Shown one piece after another: positions 26,850 to 35,995 of a stretch of 64,000 nt of DNA. Within the stretch, counting starts at the first letter, position 1. Each line of letters begins with the position of its first letter. The notes under the pieces are model-generated. The model did not search any database and had not been told where the DNA came from. It saw only the letters and a program-made list of their open reading frames with translations. Position numbers and translations under genes: made by a program. Origin of the DNA: Longimicrobiales bacterium. Lineage in GTDB: Bacteria; Gemmatimonadota; Gemmatimonadetes; Longimicrobiales; Gaopeijiaceae. The stretch is taken from contig CATQHQ010000001.1 in NCBI GenBank assembly GCA_958296005.1, positions 264,134 to 328,133 on the forward strand. Direction: 5' to 3'.

Positions 26850-27548
26850 GTGAGCGACACGGGACCTGTGGGCGGATCGGTCGGCGATTCGGGCGGTCGC
26901 GGTCGCTTTCTGGTCGTCGAAGGCGGCGAGGGCGCGGGCAAGTCGACGCAGGTCAAGCGGCTGACGGCGTTCCTGCGGGCAAGGGGGTTGCGCGTGGAGG
27001 CGACCCGGGAACCCGGCGGCACGCACGTCGGCGAGCGGATCCGGGCCGTCTTGCTGGAGAGAAGCACGGACGTGCCCCCCGTCAGCGAGCTGCTGCTGAT
27101 CCTGGCCGCTCGCGCGGCGTTCGTCCGCGACGCGGTGGAGCCGGCCCTGGCTTCGGGATCGTGGGTAGTGTCGGACCGGTTCGAGATGAGCACCTTCGCC
27201 TATCAGGGATACGGACGCGGCTTCCCGCTGGAGCAGCTCCAAGAGATGAGCGGCTTCGCGACGGGCGGGCTGAAGCCGGACCTGTGCCTGGTCCTGGACC
27301 TGTCCGCCGACGAGGGCTTGGCGCGCCAAGCCAGGGCGGGGAAGTCGCCGGACCGCTTCGAGTCGGGCGGATCGGCGTTCCTCCGACGGGTGTCGCACGG
27401 ATACTCGGAGCTGGCGCGGACGATGGAGGAGGCCGTTCGCATCCCTGCCGCGGGCGGCGTGGAGGAGGTGGCGCGCCGGATCCGCCGGGAAGTCGAACGC
27501 CGGTTTCCCGAGGTCGCCGGCCTTATCCGGGGACAGTCGCAACAGTAG
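26850..27548 (+). CDS. tmk: thymidylate kinase
   Basis: A 232-residue protein from a GTG. The P-loop is VEGGEGAGKST, the substrate motif DRF-type is SDRFEMSTFAYQGYGRG, and TREPGGT, which positions dTMP, is intact. It phosphorylates dTMP to dTDP for DNA synthesis. The first 18 residues are a Gly/Ser-rich extension before the fold. The gene lies in the co-directional housekeeping run, 28 bases after ino1 and 51 before the protease gene. Confidence 0.95.
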   Translation: MSDTGPVGGSVGDSGGRGRFLVVEGGEGAGKSTQVKRLTAFLRARGLRVEATREPGGTHVGERIRAVLLERSTDVPPVSELLLILAARAAFVRDAVEPALASGSWVVSDRFEMSTFAYQGYGRGFPLEQLQEMSGFATGGLKPDLCLVLDLSADEGLARQARAGKSPDRFESGGSAFLRRVSHGYSELARTMEEAVRIPAAGGVEEVARRIRREVERRFPEVAGLIRGQSQQ

Positions 27549-27599
27549 ATTTGCAGTTCCTGCACGGTGTTGCGGCAGGAAACGGCGATTGGAGACCCC

Positions 27600-29306
27600 A
27601 TGCGGAACCGAAAGTTGGTGGTGGTTCCCGCTTTGGTGCTGGCGGTTGCGGCGGCTGGCCTGGGCGGATGGCTCATACAGAAGGAAACGGCGCGGCGGGC
27701 GGAGGAAGCGCTTAGCGCCAAGCTGCTCGACGAGGTGCTTGCCCGGGTCGGGCGCTTCTACGTGGAGGAAGTCGACCGGGACAGCCTGTACGAGGCGGCG
27801 ATCAGCGCGGTCGTCCGGGAGCTGGGGGACCGCAACTCGTACTTTCTTCCCGCCTCCGAGTGGGAAGAGGCACGCATCCGCACCGAAGGCGACTACGGTG
27901 GGATCGGGTTGGAGGTGGTGAACCGGGAGGGGGTTGTGACCGTGGTGGCGCCGATTCCGCGCTCGCCGGGCGCCGAGGCGGGGATCAAGCGCGGGGACCG
28001 GATCGTGGAAGTGGACGGCGAGTCGGTCGAGGGATGGCTGACGGACTTGGTCGTCCGTTTCCTTCGGGGTCGCCCGGGAACGAAGGTCGAGGTCGGGGTC
28101 CGCCGGCTGGGGGTCGAGGAGGTCGTCCGCTTCGAGATCGAGCGCGCGTTGATCCAAGTTCCGTCGGTTCCCTTTGCTGCGATGCTGGACAACGACGTGG
28201 GGTACGTGCCCGTCGAGGGCTTCAACGGGACGACGACCAACGAAGTGCGGGCAACCTTGGACTCCCTCTCGGGGGAGGGCATGAAGTCGCTGATCCTGGA
28301 CTTGCGGCACAACGTGGGAGGACTGCTGGACCAGGGCGTGGGCGTGTCGGACCTCTTCCTGGACCCGGGGATGGGAATCGTCGAGATCAGGGGCCGGGCG
28401 GAGGGCCCCGAGACGATCCGCGCCAAGTCGCATCAGGACTACCCGCAGGTGCCGGTGGTGGTGCTCGTGGACGGCGGGACCGCTTCGGCGGCGGAGATCG
28501 TAGCGGGCGCCCTCCAAGACCACGACCGGGCGCTAGTCGTAGGGGCCGCGACGTTCGGCAAGGGCTCGGTGCAGACCCTCTTCCGGCTCAGCGCGGGGAA
28601 CGTGCTGCGTCTGACGACGGCGCGCTGGTTCACGCCGGCGGGACGGTCGATCCAGAAGGACCGATCCAGGCACGCGGAACGGCAGTGGGAAGGACCCGTG
28701 GCGTTCGACGGGGGAAGCGTGGAGCGACCGGGCGACTGGAGGGAGAAGCCCCGCTTCTCGTCGGCGGGCGGGCGGGTCGTCTACGGCGGCGGCGGGATCG
28801 TGCCGGACCTGTGGGTCATGCCCGACACGATGACGACGGACGAGTACGAGGCGATGAGACGGCTTCTCGCGGCGGGCGGCAACTACTCGACGGCTGTGGC
28901 CGACTGGGCCTTGGCGTACGTGGGCGACCACCCGGACCTGCGGCCGGAGTTCGAGCTCGCCGACGCCGATCTGCGCAGCTTCCACGCGACGCTCGAAGAC
29001 GCCGGCACCGAGCTGGCGCTGGACGACCTGATCGCCGCGGGGCGCTTCATGAAGTACGTCCTGGGCGGCGAGGTCGCCGGCCAGCTTTGGGGCGATCTGG
29101 GCGAGTTCCGGCGGGAGGCCGCCGCCGACCGGCCCCTGCAACGGGCGTTGGACCTCCTTCGATCCGCCGACACTCGGGAGGAGCTCTTCGCGCTGGCGGG
29201 CTCGCCGTTCGGGGCGGCGGAGGCGGCCGAGGACGGGATCGAGTCGCCGCTTGGTGGCAAGTCCCCGGGCGACGGGGCCACCGACCGAGACGGCGGGAAG
29301 CGTTGA
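27600..29306 (+). CDS. S41-family carboxy-terminal processing protease (CtpA-like)
   Basis: A 568-residue protein; the ATG follows GGAG by five bases and gives a signal anchor MRNRKLVVVPALVLAV. A PDZ domain lies at about residues 100-180 (GGIGLEVVNREGVV, SPGAEAGIKRGDRIVEVDG). The peptidase core holds LILDLRHNVGG, the catalytic serine in DGGTASAAEI and the lysine in ATFGKGSVQT, a Ser-Lys dyad. These periplasmic proteases trim or degrade proteins from the C terminus. A C-terminal extension of about 200 residues, partly helical and Gly/Asp-rich at the end, is longer than in E. coli Prc-like core enzymes and is not assigned. Confidence 0.93.
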   Translation: MRNRKLVVVPALVLAVAAAGLGGWLIQKETARRAEEALSAKLLDEVLARVGRFYVEEVDRDSLYEAAISAVVRELGDRNSYFLPASEWEEARIRTEGDYGGIGLEVVNREGVVTVVAPIPRSPGAEAGIKRGDRIVEVDGESVEGWLTDLVVRFLRGRPGTKVEVGVRRLGVEEVVRFEIERALIQVPSVPFAAMLDNDVGYVPVEGFNGTTTNEVRATLDSLSGEGMKSLILDLRHNVGGLLDQGVGVSDLFLDPGMGIVEIRGRAEGPETIRAKSHQDYPQVPVVVLVDGGTASAAEIVAGALQDHDRALVVGAATFGKGSVQTLFRLSAGNVLRLTTARWFTPAGRSIQKDRSRHAERQWEGPVAFDGGSVERPGDWREKPRFSSAGGRVVYGGGGIVPDLWVMPDTMTTDEYEAMRRLLAAGGNYSTAVADWALAYVGDHPDLRPEFELADADLRSFHATLEDAGTELALDDLIAAGRFMKYVLGGEVAGQLWGDLGEFRREAAADRPLQRALDLLRSADTREELFALAGSPFGAAEAAEDGIESPLGGKSPGDGATDRDGGKR

Positions 29307-29417
29307 CCGGAGCACCGAGCTCCTCTCGTGTCCCATGCGGACATGCGAACGCCCGCGGCACTTGGCGCGGCGTCGCGGCTTGGTAGGATTCGGGGGTCAC
29401 GCCCAGAAGGGTCCGTC

Positions 29418-30410
29418 GTGATCAGTAGCGAGCCGGTGCTGCAGGTCGTCGTCGAAAGAGGGCGGACGGCAGAGTCGGTACACCGGGTCCACGCAACGGT
29501 GGCGGACGCCTCCGGGGTCCTGGTCCGCTGCTGGGGCGAGTCCGGTCGGACCGTCCTGCTCCGGTCCGCGGCGAAGCCCTTCCAGGCCCTTCCCCTGGTA
29601 GAGGACGGAGCGGCGGACCGCTTTGGCCTCGCAGAGAAGGAGATCGCCCTGTGCTGCGGTTCCCACAACTCGGAAACGGTTCACCTGGAGACGGCTCGCT
29701 CCATCCTCGCGAAAGCGGGGGTGGCGGAGTCGTTCCTCGCCTGCGGACCCCACCGCCCCCTCCTGCCGGAGCGCGCTCGGGAGTTGGCGGAGGCCGGCGT
29801 GCGGCCGTCGCCCGTCATGAGCAACTGTTCCGGCAAGCACGCAGGCATGTTGGCGCTGGCCGCCCACCACGGCTGGCCGCTGGAGGGGTACGAGCACCCG
29901 GATCATCCCGTCCAGCAGCGGATCGTCCGCGAAGTAGCTCGGTGGACGGGAGCCGCTCCGGCGACGTTGGAGTGGGAGGTCGACGGCTGCGGGGTTCCGA
30001 GCTTTGCCGTGTCGATGAGCGTGGCGGCCGCGGCGGCGGCTCGGCTGGCGGTCGCCTCCCGGTCCCCCGGCCCCTCCCGGCGGGTGGTGGCGGCGATGAC
30101 TCGCCACCCGTTCATGGTGGCAGGTACGAAGAGGCTCTGCACCCGGCTCATGGAGGAAGAGCGCGGTCGGGTCTTCGCCAAGGTCGGCGCCGAGGGCGTC
30201 TACCTGGCGGGCGACATGGAGCGCGGCTTGGGGGTCGCCCTGAAGGTGGAGGACGGCGGTTGGCGAGCTGCCCCGCCGGCGCTGCTGGCGGTTCTGGAGC
30301 GCGCCGGCATCCTGTCCCCCCGAGGGGCGGAGGCCCTGTCCAGCTTCGCGTCGCCGCCGGCGACCAACACCCTTGGCGACGTGGTAGGCCGCATCTCGGT
30401 CCGGTCCTAG
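29418..30410 (+). CDS. asparaginase II (AnsA-type, Rhizobium family)
   Basis: A 330-residue protein; I use the GTG before ISSEPVLQV, which has AAGG about eight bases upstream and gives the usual family length. Conserved points are RSAAKPFQALP (the Ser-x-x-Lys reported as the active site of the Rhizobium etli enzyme), CCGSHNSETVH, NCSGKHAGML and DGCGVPSFAV. The family hydrolyses L-asparagine to aspartate and ammonia and is unrelated to the common type I/II asparaginases. It is cytoplasmic, with no signal. It lies between the protease and obg with gaps of 111 and 39 bases. Confidence 0.88.
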   Translation: MISSEPVLQVVVERGRTAESVHRVHATVADASGVLVRCWGESGRTVLLRSAAKPFQALPLVEDGAADRFGLAEKEIALCCGSHNSETVHLETARSILAKAGVAESFLACGPHRPLLPERARELAEAGVRPSPVMSNCSGKHAGMLALAAHHGWPLEGYEHPDHPVQQRIVREVARWTGAAPATLEWEVDGCGVPSFAVSMSVAAAAAARLAVASRSPGPSRRVVAAMTRHPFMVAGTKRLCTRLMEEERGRVFAKVGAEGVYLAGDMERGLGVALKVEDGGWRAAPPALLAVLERAGILSPRGAEALSSFASPPATNTLGDVVGRISVRS

Positions 30411-30449
30411 GTTCAGCCCGGCTTCCGGGCGCAGAGGGGGGTCGCGGCG

Positions 30450-31463
30450 ATGTTCATTGACTCTGTTGCAGTGCACCTCCGCGCGGGCGCCGGGGGGTCG
30501 GGCGCCGAGGCGTTCCGGCGGGAGAAGGGAGTGCCTCGGGGCGGGCCTTCCGGCGGAGACGGAGGGAAGGGAGGCGACGTCGTGCTCGTCGCCGACCCGG
30601 AGCTGTCCACCCTCTCCGACTTTCGGTACAAGCGACACCACTACGCGGAGCGCGGTCGTCACGGCGGAGGCTCGAACCGCACTGGAAGAAGCGGGCAGGA
30701 CTTGGAGCTGTGCGTGCCCCCCGGCACGGTGGCGGTGGACGACGGCACTGAGGAGATCGTCGGCGAGCTGCTGACGGCCGGCGAGCGGATCGTGGTGGCC
30801 CGAGGGGGGCGCGGAGGACGGGGCAACGCGCGGTTCAAGTCGCCCGTACGCCAAGCCCCTCGGCACTGGGAGCCGGGGGTGGACGGCGAAGAACGGATCG
30901 TCCGACTGGAGCTGAAGCTGATCGCCGACGTGGGACTGGTGGGCGAGCCCAACGCCGGCAAGTCCACCCTCCTGTCGAGGATCAGCCGGGCAAGGCCCCG
31001 GATCGCCGACTACCCCTTCACGACCTTGACGCCGAACCTGGGCGTAGTCGAGCTGCCGGGCTTTCGTTCCTTCGTGGTGGCCGACATCCCGGGGATCGTG
31101 AAGGGCGCCCATGCGGGGAAAGGGCTGGGGCACCGCTTCCTGCGCCACATCGAGCGGACGCGGCTTCTCGTCCTCCTGCTTCCAGCCGACGGCGGGGACC
31201 CGCGCGCCACGCTCGCCGGACTACGGGACGAACTCGGCCAGTACTCGCCCCGGCTGTCGGAGCTGCCCTTCGCGGTGGTGTTCTCCAAGGCCGACTTGGT
31301 GCCGCCCGGCGACCCTCCCCCCGACGCGGACGCGCCCGACGCCTGGGGGAGCTACCACGTGAGCGCGGTGACGGGGCAGGGCGTCGGCGACCTCCTGGAA
31401 GGATGCTGGCGGCAGCTGGAGGTAGCGAAGCGGGGCTCGGAGGACGGCGAGGAGAGATGGTAG
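30450..31463 (+). CDS. obg: GTPase Obg/CgtA
   Basis: A 337-residue protein with the glycine-rich Obg fold in the first 150 residues (GAGGSGAEAFRREKGVPRGG, GGRGGRGNARFKSP) and the GTPase domain after it: P-loop GEPNAGKST, switch I region DYPFTTLTP, DIPG for G3. The G4 box reads SKAD where most members have NKxD. No C-terminal OCT domain is present. Obg binds the 50S subunit and is involved in ribosome maturation and stress control. The dprA start lies inside its last codons. Confidence 0.96.
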   Translation: MFIDSVAVHLRAGAGGSGAEAFRREKGVPRGGPSGGDGGKGGDVVLVADPELSTLSDFRYKRHHYAERGRHGGGSNRTGRSGQDLELCVPPGTVAVDDGTEEIVGELLTAGERIVVARGGRGGRGNARFKSPVRQAPRHWEPGVDGEERIVRLELKLIADVGLVGEPNAGKSTLLSRISRARPRIADYPFTTLTPNLGVVELPGFRSFVVADIPGIVKGAHAGKGLGHRFLRHIERTRLLVLLLPADGGDPRATLAGLRDELGQYSPRLSELPFAVVFSKADLVPPGDPPPDADAPDAWGSYHVSAVTGQGVGDLLEGCWRQLEVAKRGSEDGEERW

Positions 31464-32575
31464 CCCCCGGAGCTGCGGCGGCCGGACCTCGCGCAACCGC
31501 CGCCGACCCAACCGCCGACGCCCTTGTCCTTCAGGGCCTCGCCAGCGTTGGCCCAAAGCGGTTTCGGGAGCTGGTGGACCGGTTCGGAAGCCCCGGCGCG
31601 GCCCTGGCCGGCGGCGACCAGGAGTTCGGGGCCGTCGCAGGGGGGAGGGCGATGTCGGCGCGACGCAACCTCTCCACCGCCGACTGGCGCGACGCACGGG
31701 AGCTGGCGCGACGCTGCGCCGGCAAGGGCATGCAGCTGCTCGTCTACGGCACGCCGGCGTATCCGGCGATGCTGGGCGACCTGCCCGACCCGCCCTCGAT
31801 CCTCTTCGTCGCGGGCCGGGCGGAGCTGCTGGCGGGTCCCTGCGTCGCGGTCGTGGGCTCGCGGGCGGCCACCGTGTACGGGCGTCGGGTGGCGCGAGGA
31901 CTGGGGGCGATGCTGGCGTCGCGGGGCAAGTGCGTCGTGTCGGGCATGGCCATGGGGGTTGACGCGGAGGCGCACAGGGGGGCGTTGCCGGGAGCGACGG
32001 CGGCGGTGCTGGGCTCGGGGGCGGACGTTGCGTCGCCGGCGCGGAACGCTGGTCTCTACCGAGAGATCCGCAAGTCGGGCGTCGTGGCTTCGGAGTTCCC
32101 GCCCGGGGTTCGAGCCGAGCCCCACCACTTTCCGAGGCGCAACCGGATCATCGCCGCGCTGGCCACCTACGTGATCGTCGTCGAGGCGTCCAAGAAGAGC
32201 GGCGCCTTGATCACCGTCGACCACGCCCTGGACCTGGGGCGCGACGTCCACGCCGTGCCGGGTCCCATCGACCGTCCGACCAGCGAAGGAACCAACCGCC
32301 TGATCGCCGACGGCGCCGAAATGATCCTCAAGATCGGTGGCGGCGGCGACTTCGCGCCGGAAGCCGGGGCGTTGGCCGACGAACCCGACCTGCAGATGAT
32401 CTTGGCGGCTGTTCCGGCCACCCACCCCGTCACCGTCGAGGAGGCCGCGGTGGCGGCGGAGCTGCCCGTGGAGGAGGTCGCCGCGTCGGTCGCCCTGCTG
32501 GAGATGCGCGGCTTCCTGACTCCGACCCGGGACGGACGGATTATGCGCACCCCCGGCCGCCGCGCAACGGGATGA
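31457..32575 (+). CDS. dprA: DNA-processing protein DprA (Smf)
   Basis: A 372-residue protein starting at an ATG with GAGGAG just upstream, overlapping the obg stop by seven bases. The Rossmann-like core has VAVVGSRAATVYGRR, VSGMAMGVDAEAH, ASEFPPG and PRRNRIIAALA, all diagnostic for the family. A C-terminal winged helix (ATHPVTVEEAAVAAEL) completes the domain plan, and the N-terminal SAM-like helices are present. DprA loads RecA on incoming single-stranded DNA in natural transformation; by itself it does not prove competence. It overlaps hemW by four bases. Confidence 0.95.
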   Translation: MVAPGAAAAGPRATAADPTADALVLQGLASVGPKRFRELVDRFGSPGAALAGGDQEFGAVAGGRAMSARRNLSTADWRDARELARRCAGKGMQLLVYGTPAYPAMLGDLPDPPSILFVAGRAELLAGPCVAVVGSRAATVYGRRVARGLGAMLASRGKCVVSGMAMGVDAEAHRGALPGATAAVLGSGADVASPARNAGLYREIRKSGVVASEFPPGVRAEPHHFPRRNRIIAALATYVIVVEASKKSGALITVDHALDLGRDVHAVPGPIDRPTSEGTNRLIADGAEMILKIGGGGDFAPEAGALADEPDLQMILAAVPATHPVTVEEAAVAAELPVEEVAASVALLEMRGFLTPTRDGRIMRTPGRRATG

Positions 32576-33771
32576 TCGCCCACGTCTACGTCCACGCACC
32601 GTTCTGCGCGCGGCGCTGCGTCTACTGCGACTTCGCGGTCACAGTGAACCGGACCCCCGCCGGCGCGACCTGGCTCGCCGCGGTCAGCCGGGAGTTCGGC
32701 ACGCTGCGGGCGTGGGGCGACGCCCCCTTGGCCCCCGAGCTGGACACCCTCTACGTAGGCGGCGGTACGCCGTCGCTTCTGGACCCTCGGCTGGTGGGTC
32801 GGCTCCCCGCCGCTCTCGGTCGCGGCAACCGGAACGCCGGCCCCAAGCGGGACGGACCGGAGACGCTGGAGTGGACCGCCGAGGCCAACCCCGAGTCCTT
32901 TACGGAAGCCGTGGCCAGGGAGTGGGCTGCCGCGGGCGTAAACCGCATCTCCTTCGGCGTCCAGTCCTTCGACCGTGCCACAACCGAGTGGATGGGCCGT
33001 CTGCACTCGCCGTCGGACGCCGAGGCCGCGGTGGCCCGGGCAAGAACCGCGGGGGTGGACAACCTCTCCCTCGACCTGATCTTCGGGCTCCCCGACACCG
33101 TGTCCCGCTCTTGGGAAACCGACCTTCACCGGGCGCTGGACCTGTCGCCGCCCCACGTATCCCTCTACGGCCTGACAGTCGAGAAGGGAACCCAGCTCTT
33201 CCGGGACGTGACGTCCGGCCGAACGCCTCGTCCCTCCCATGCCCGCTACCAAGAGGAGTACCTCCTGGCCGCCGAGCTCCTCGCCGACGCCGGATACGAG
33301 CACTACGAGGTGTCCAACTTCGCCTTGCCGGGCTTCGCGTCCCGTCACAACCGCGCCTACTGGAGCGGCGCTTCGTATCTGGGACTGGGCAACGGCGCCC
33401 ACAGCTTCCACGACGGACGTCGATGGTGGAACGAACGCGAGTGGGAGGAGTACGCGGCCCTTGTCGCGCAGAACGGCCACGGCCGAGCAGGCCAGGAGCG
33501 CACATCGCCGAAGCGGTCCCGCTTGGAGTCCGTCTGGCTGGGGTTGCGGACGGCGCAGGGGCTGGAGGTCGCGGGTCGCTCCGTGGACCGAGTCGTGCGG
33601 CGGTGGGAGGCTCGGGGACTGGCGACCCGCGACGACACCGCCGTCCGCCTGACGCCCTTGGGATGGCTGCTGCTGGACGACTTGGCGGTGGAGCTCGACT
33701 TGGCTCTCCAGCCGGTCGCGCACCCTCCCCCGGTTGACGCCCCCGCCGACAGGGCGAATTTGAGTACATGA
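32572..33771 (+). CDS. hemW: HemW-like radical SAM coproporphyrinogen-III-oxidase-related protein
   Basis: A 399-residue protein; its ATG overlaps the dprA stop (ATGA). The radical SAM cluster motif is FCARRCVYCDF (C-x3-C-x2-C) at residues 11-21, followed by the SAM glycine motif YVGGGTPSLL and NRISFGVQSF. The C-terminal HemN-type domain has YEVSNFALPGFASRHN and YLGLGNGAHSF. HemW proteins bind heme and insert it into client proteins, and are often misnamed oxygen-independent coproporphyrinogen oxidase. It leads directly into hrcA, an arrangement also seen in other bacteria. Confidence 0.93.
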   Translation: MIAHVYVHAPFCARRCVYCDFAVTVNRTPAGATWLAAVSREFGTLRAWGDAPLAPELDTLYVGGGTPSLLDPRLVGRLPAALGRGNRNAGPKRDGPETLEWTAEANPESFTEAVAREWAAAGVNRISFGVQSFDRATTEWMGRLHSPSDAEAAVARARTAGVDNLSLDLIFGLPDTVSRSWETDLHRALDLSPPHVSLYGLTVEKGTQLFRDVTSGRTPRPSHARYQEEYLLAAELLADAGYEHYEVSNFALPGFASRHNRAYWSGASYLGLGNGAHSFHDGRRWWNEREWEEYAALVAQNGHGRAGQERTSPKRSRLESVWLGLRTAQGLEVAGRSVDRVVRRWEARGLATRDDTAVRLTPLGWLLLDDLAVELDLALQPVAHPPPVDAPADRANLST

Positions 33772-34823
33772 AGTCGCGTAGCAGAGTCGCCGCTCACCTC
33801 ACGGAGCGAGAAACGAGGGTGCTGGAGGCGGTCGTCCGCACGTACGTGGACACCGCCGAGCCCGCAGGGAGCCGCACGCTGGCGCGGCGCTTCGACTTCG
33901 GCGTGTCGTCGGCCACGATCCGCAACACGATGGCGGACCTGGAGGACGAAGGCTACCTGACCCACCCCCACACCTCCGCCGGGCGCGTCCCGACGGATCT
34001 GGGCTACCGCTTCTTCGTGGACCGAGTGGTGCAACCCGGCCACCTTGCCCCCGCGGAGAAGAAGCGGATCGAGCGGGAGCTGCTCGCCGGCGATTCCACA
34101 GTCGAGCAGGTGTTGCAGAACGCGACCCGAGCGCTGAGCATCCTCGTCAACGAGCTGGGCGTCGGGTCCGTGCCCCCGCTGGACAACGCCCGCTTGGAGA
34201 AGATCGACCTGATCCGGGTGTCGTCCAGCAAGGTGCTCATGGTCTTGACCGTGCGGAGCGGGCTGGTGCGGACGGTGTACGTGGACCTTCCCGGCGAGGC
34301 GCCGACGGACGTGCTCGACGGACTCCAGCAGGTGCTGAACGAGCGCCTGTCCGGGCTCACCTTCGTAGAGATCCGCCAGTCCTTCGGCGAACGCCTTCGA
34401 GACGCCGTGGACGATTCCGCGGCCCAGGACGTGCTCAACATCTTCATCGAGTCCAGCGACGACTTCTTCGGGGCAGGTTCCGAAGGCCCGGACGAGGTGG
34501 TGCTCGGCCAGACGTCCGCGATCGCCGCCCAGCCCGAGTTCGCCAGCAACGAGCGACTCATGGACCTGATCGCCCTCACGGAGCGGAAGGAGCTGCTGGC
34601 CAGGGTCCTGGGCACCCGCGCGACCGCGGCCGGGCCCCACGTCACGATCGGCGGCGAGCACGCTCCGGAGCTGGCCGGCTTCACGCTGGTCACCTCGGGC
34701 TACCGATTGGGGCGCCTCCGGGGCGTCGTGGGGGTGATCGGGCCGACCCGGATGCCCTACGAGAAGGTGATCGCCATCGTGGACTACACCTCGTCGCTGG
34801 TCACCCAAATGCTGGAACCCTGA
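33768..34823 (+). CDS. hrcA: heat-inducible transcription repressor HrcA
   Basis: A 351-residue protein overlapping the hemW stop by four bases. The N-terminal winged helix includes [17 protein letters not shown] and [20 protein letters not shown], the core HrcA signature. The C-terminal GAF-like domain ends with [19 protein letters not shown]. HrcA represses chaperone genes by binding CIRCE, and its activity is tuned by GroEL. I see no CIRCE inverted repeat next to hrcA or dnaJ here, so its targets lie elsewhere. dnaJ follows 23 bases later, while grpE and dnaK are absent from this locus. Confidence 0.96.
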   Translation: MKSRSRVAAHLTERETRVLEAVVRTYVDTAEPAGSRTLARRFDFGVSSATIRNTMADLEDEGYLTHPHTSAGRVPTDLGYRFFVDRVVQPGHLAPAEKKRIERELLAGDSTVEQVLQNATRALSILVNELGVGSVPPLDNARLEKIDLIRVSSSKVLMVLTVRSGLVRTVYVDLPGEAPTDVLDGLQQVLNERLSGLTFVEIRQSFGERLRDAVDDSAAQDVLNIFIESSDDFFGAGSEGPDEVVLGQTSAIAAQPEFASNERLMDLIALTERKELLARVLGTRATAAGPHVTIGGEHAPELAGFTLVTSGYRLGRLRGVVGVIGPTRMPYEKVIAIVDYTSSLVTQMLEP

Positions 34824-34846
34824 CCAGCGCACGCCCTCGGCAAGCC

Positions 34847-35986
34847 ATGTCCGACTACTACGACCGCCTGGGCGTCTCCCGGGACGCCAGCGGGGACGAC
34901 ATCAAGAAGGCGTACCGCAAGGTCGCGCTGAAGCACCACCCGGACCGGAACGCAGGCTCCAAGGAGGCCGAGGCCCGGTTCAAGGAGGTAACGGAAGCGT
35001 ACGAAGTGCTCCGGGACCCGGAGAAGCGGTCGCGCTACGACCGGTACGGCGTGGAAGGCTTGAGGAGCCGGGGCGGCGCCCCGAGCGGCTTCGACTTCTC
35101 CGACGCCCTGAACGTCTTCATGCGGGACTTCGGGGGCTTCGGCGGCCTGGAGGACCTCTTCGGCGGGCGGCGGCGGTCCAGCGAGCCCGCCCGGGGCAAG
35201 GCGTTGCGGATCACCATTCCTCTGACCCTGGCCGAGGTGCTCACCGGCGTGAACAAGACGGTCAACGTGGCCGTGCTGGACCTCTGCGGCGAGTGTCGGG
35301 GGACCGGGGTGCGAGGCGGCGGCCGCCCCTCCGCCTGTCCCACCTGCGGGGGCGCGGGCCAGGAGCGACGGGTCGAGCGCTCCGTATTCGGCCAGTTCGT
35401 GAGCGTCGCTCCCTGCGCGCGCTGCCGCGGCGAGGGGACGATCGTGGCAGACCACTGTCGGAGCTGCCGCGGCGAGGGACGAACCCGCGCCACACGCAAG
35501 TTGAAGGTGCGGGTTCCGCCCGGCGTCTCGTCCGAGAACTACATCACCTTGCGCGGCGAAGGAAACGTGGGACCCCGGGGCGGTCCCAGAGGCGACGTCG
35601 TGGCGCTTCTGGACGTAAAGGAGGACCCGCGCTTCCGCCGGGACGGGAACGATCTGCTCGCCGAAGTCCCGGTCACGTTCGCCCAGGCCGTCCTGGGCAC
35701 CCGCGTCGCAGTGCCCACGGTGGAGGGAGAGGAGCAGCTCGAGGTGCCGGCGGGCGTGCAGAGCGGCACGATCATGCGCATCCGCGGCGAGGGACTTCCC
35801 GACGTGAACGGGCGGGACCGCGGGGACCTGCTGGCCCGGCTGGTCGTGTGGGTCCCCGACCACCTCACCCCCGAACAGGAGCGCCTAATCAAGCAACTTC
35901 GCTCCCTGGAGGACCTGCCGCCCGCCAAGGTGAGCCCAGACTCGCGTCGGGGCTTCTGGGATCGGGTGAAGGACGCGCTGGGCTGA
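34847..35986 (+). CDS. dnaJ: chaperone protein DnaJ
   Basis: A 379-residue type I J-protein. The J domain has HHPDRN at about residues 31-36, the Gly/Phe-rich linker covers about 70-105, and four CxxCxGxG zinc motifs follow: [24 protein letters not shown] and CRSCRGEG. The two C-terminal beta domains are complete. DnaJ delivers unfolded clients to DnaK and stimulates its ATPase. Its partner genes are not in the window. It ends nine bases before the convergent plug-domain gene. Confidence 0.96.
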   Translation: MSDYYDRLGVSRDASGDDIKKAYRKVALKHHPDRNAGSKEAEARFKEVTEAYEVLRDPEKRSRYDRYGVEGLRSRGGAPSGFDFSDALNVFMRDFGGFGGLEDLFGGRRRSSEPARGKALRITIPLTLAEVLTGVNKTVNVAVLDLCGECRGTGVRGGGRPSACPTCGGAGQERRVERSVFGQFVSVAPCARCRGEGTIVADHCRSCRGEGRTRATRKLKVRVPPGVSSENYITLRGEGNVGPRGGPRGDVVALLDVKEDPRFRRDGNDLLAEVPVTFAQAVLGTRVAVPTVEGEEQLEVPAGVQSGTIMRIRGEGLPDVNGRDRGDLLARLVVWVPDHLTPEQERLIKQLRSLEDLPPAKVSPDSRRGFWDRVKDALG

Positions 35987-35995
35987 CGCGCCCGC

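Noticed and set aside
24752..27193. 813-codon minus-strand frame opposite ylbF-like, lipid synthase, ino1 and tmk
   Set aside because: Antisense to four strongly supported genes; Asp/Val/His/Arg-biased composition typical of the complement of GC-rich codons.
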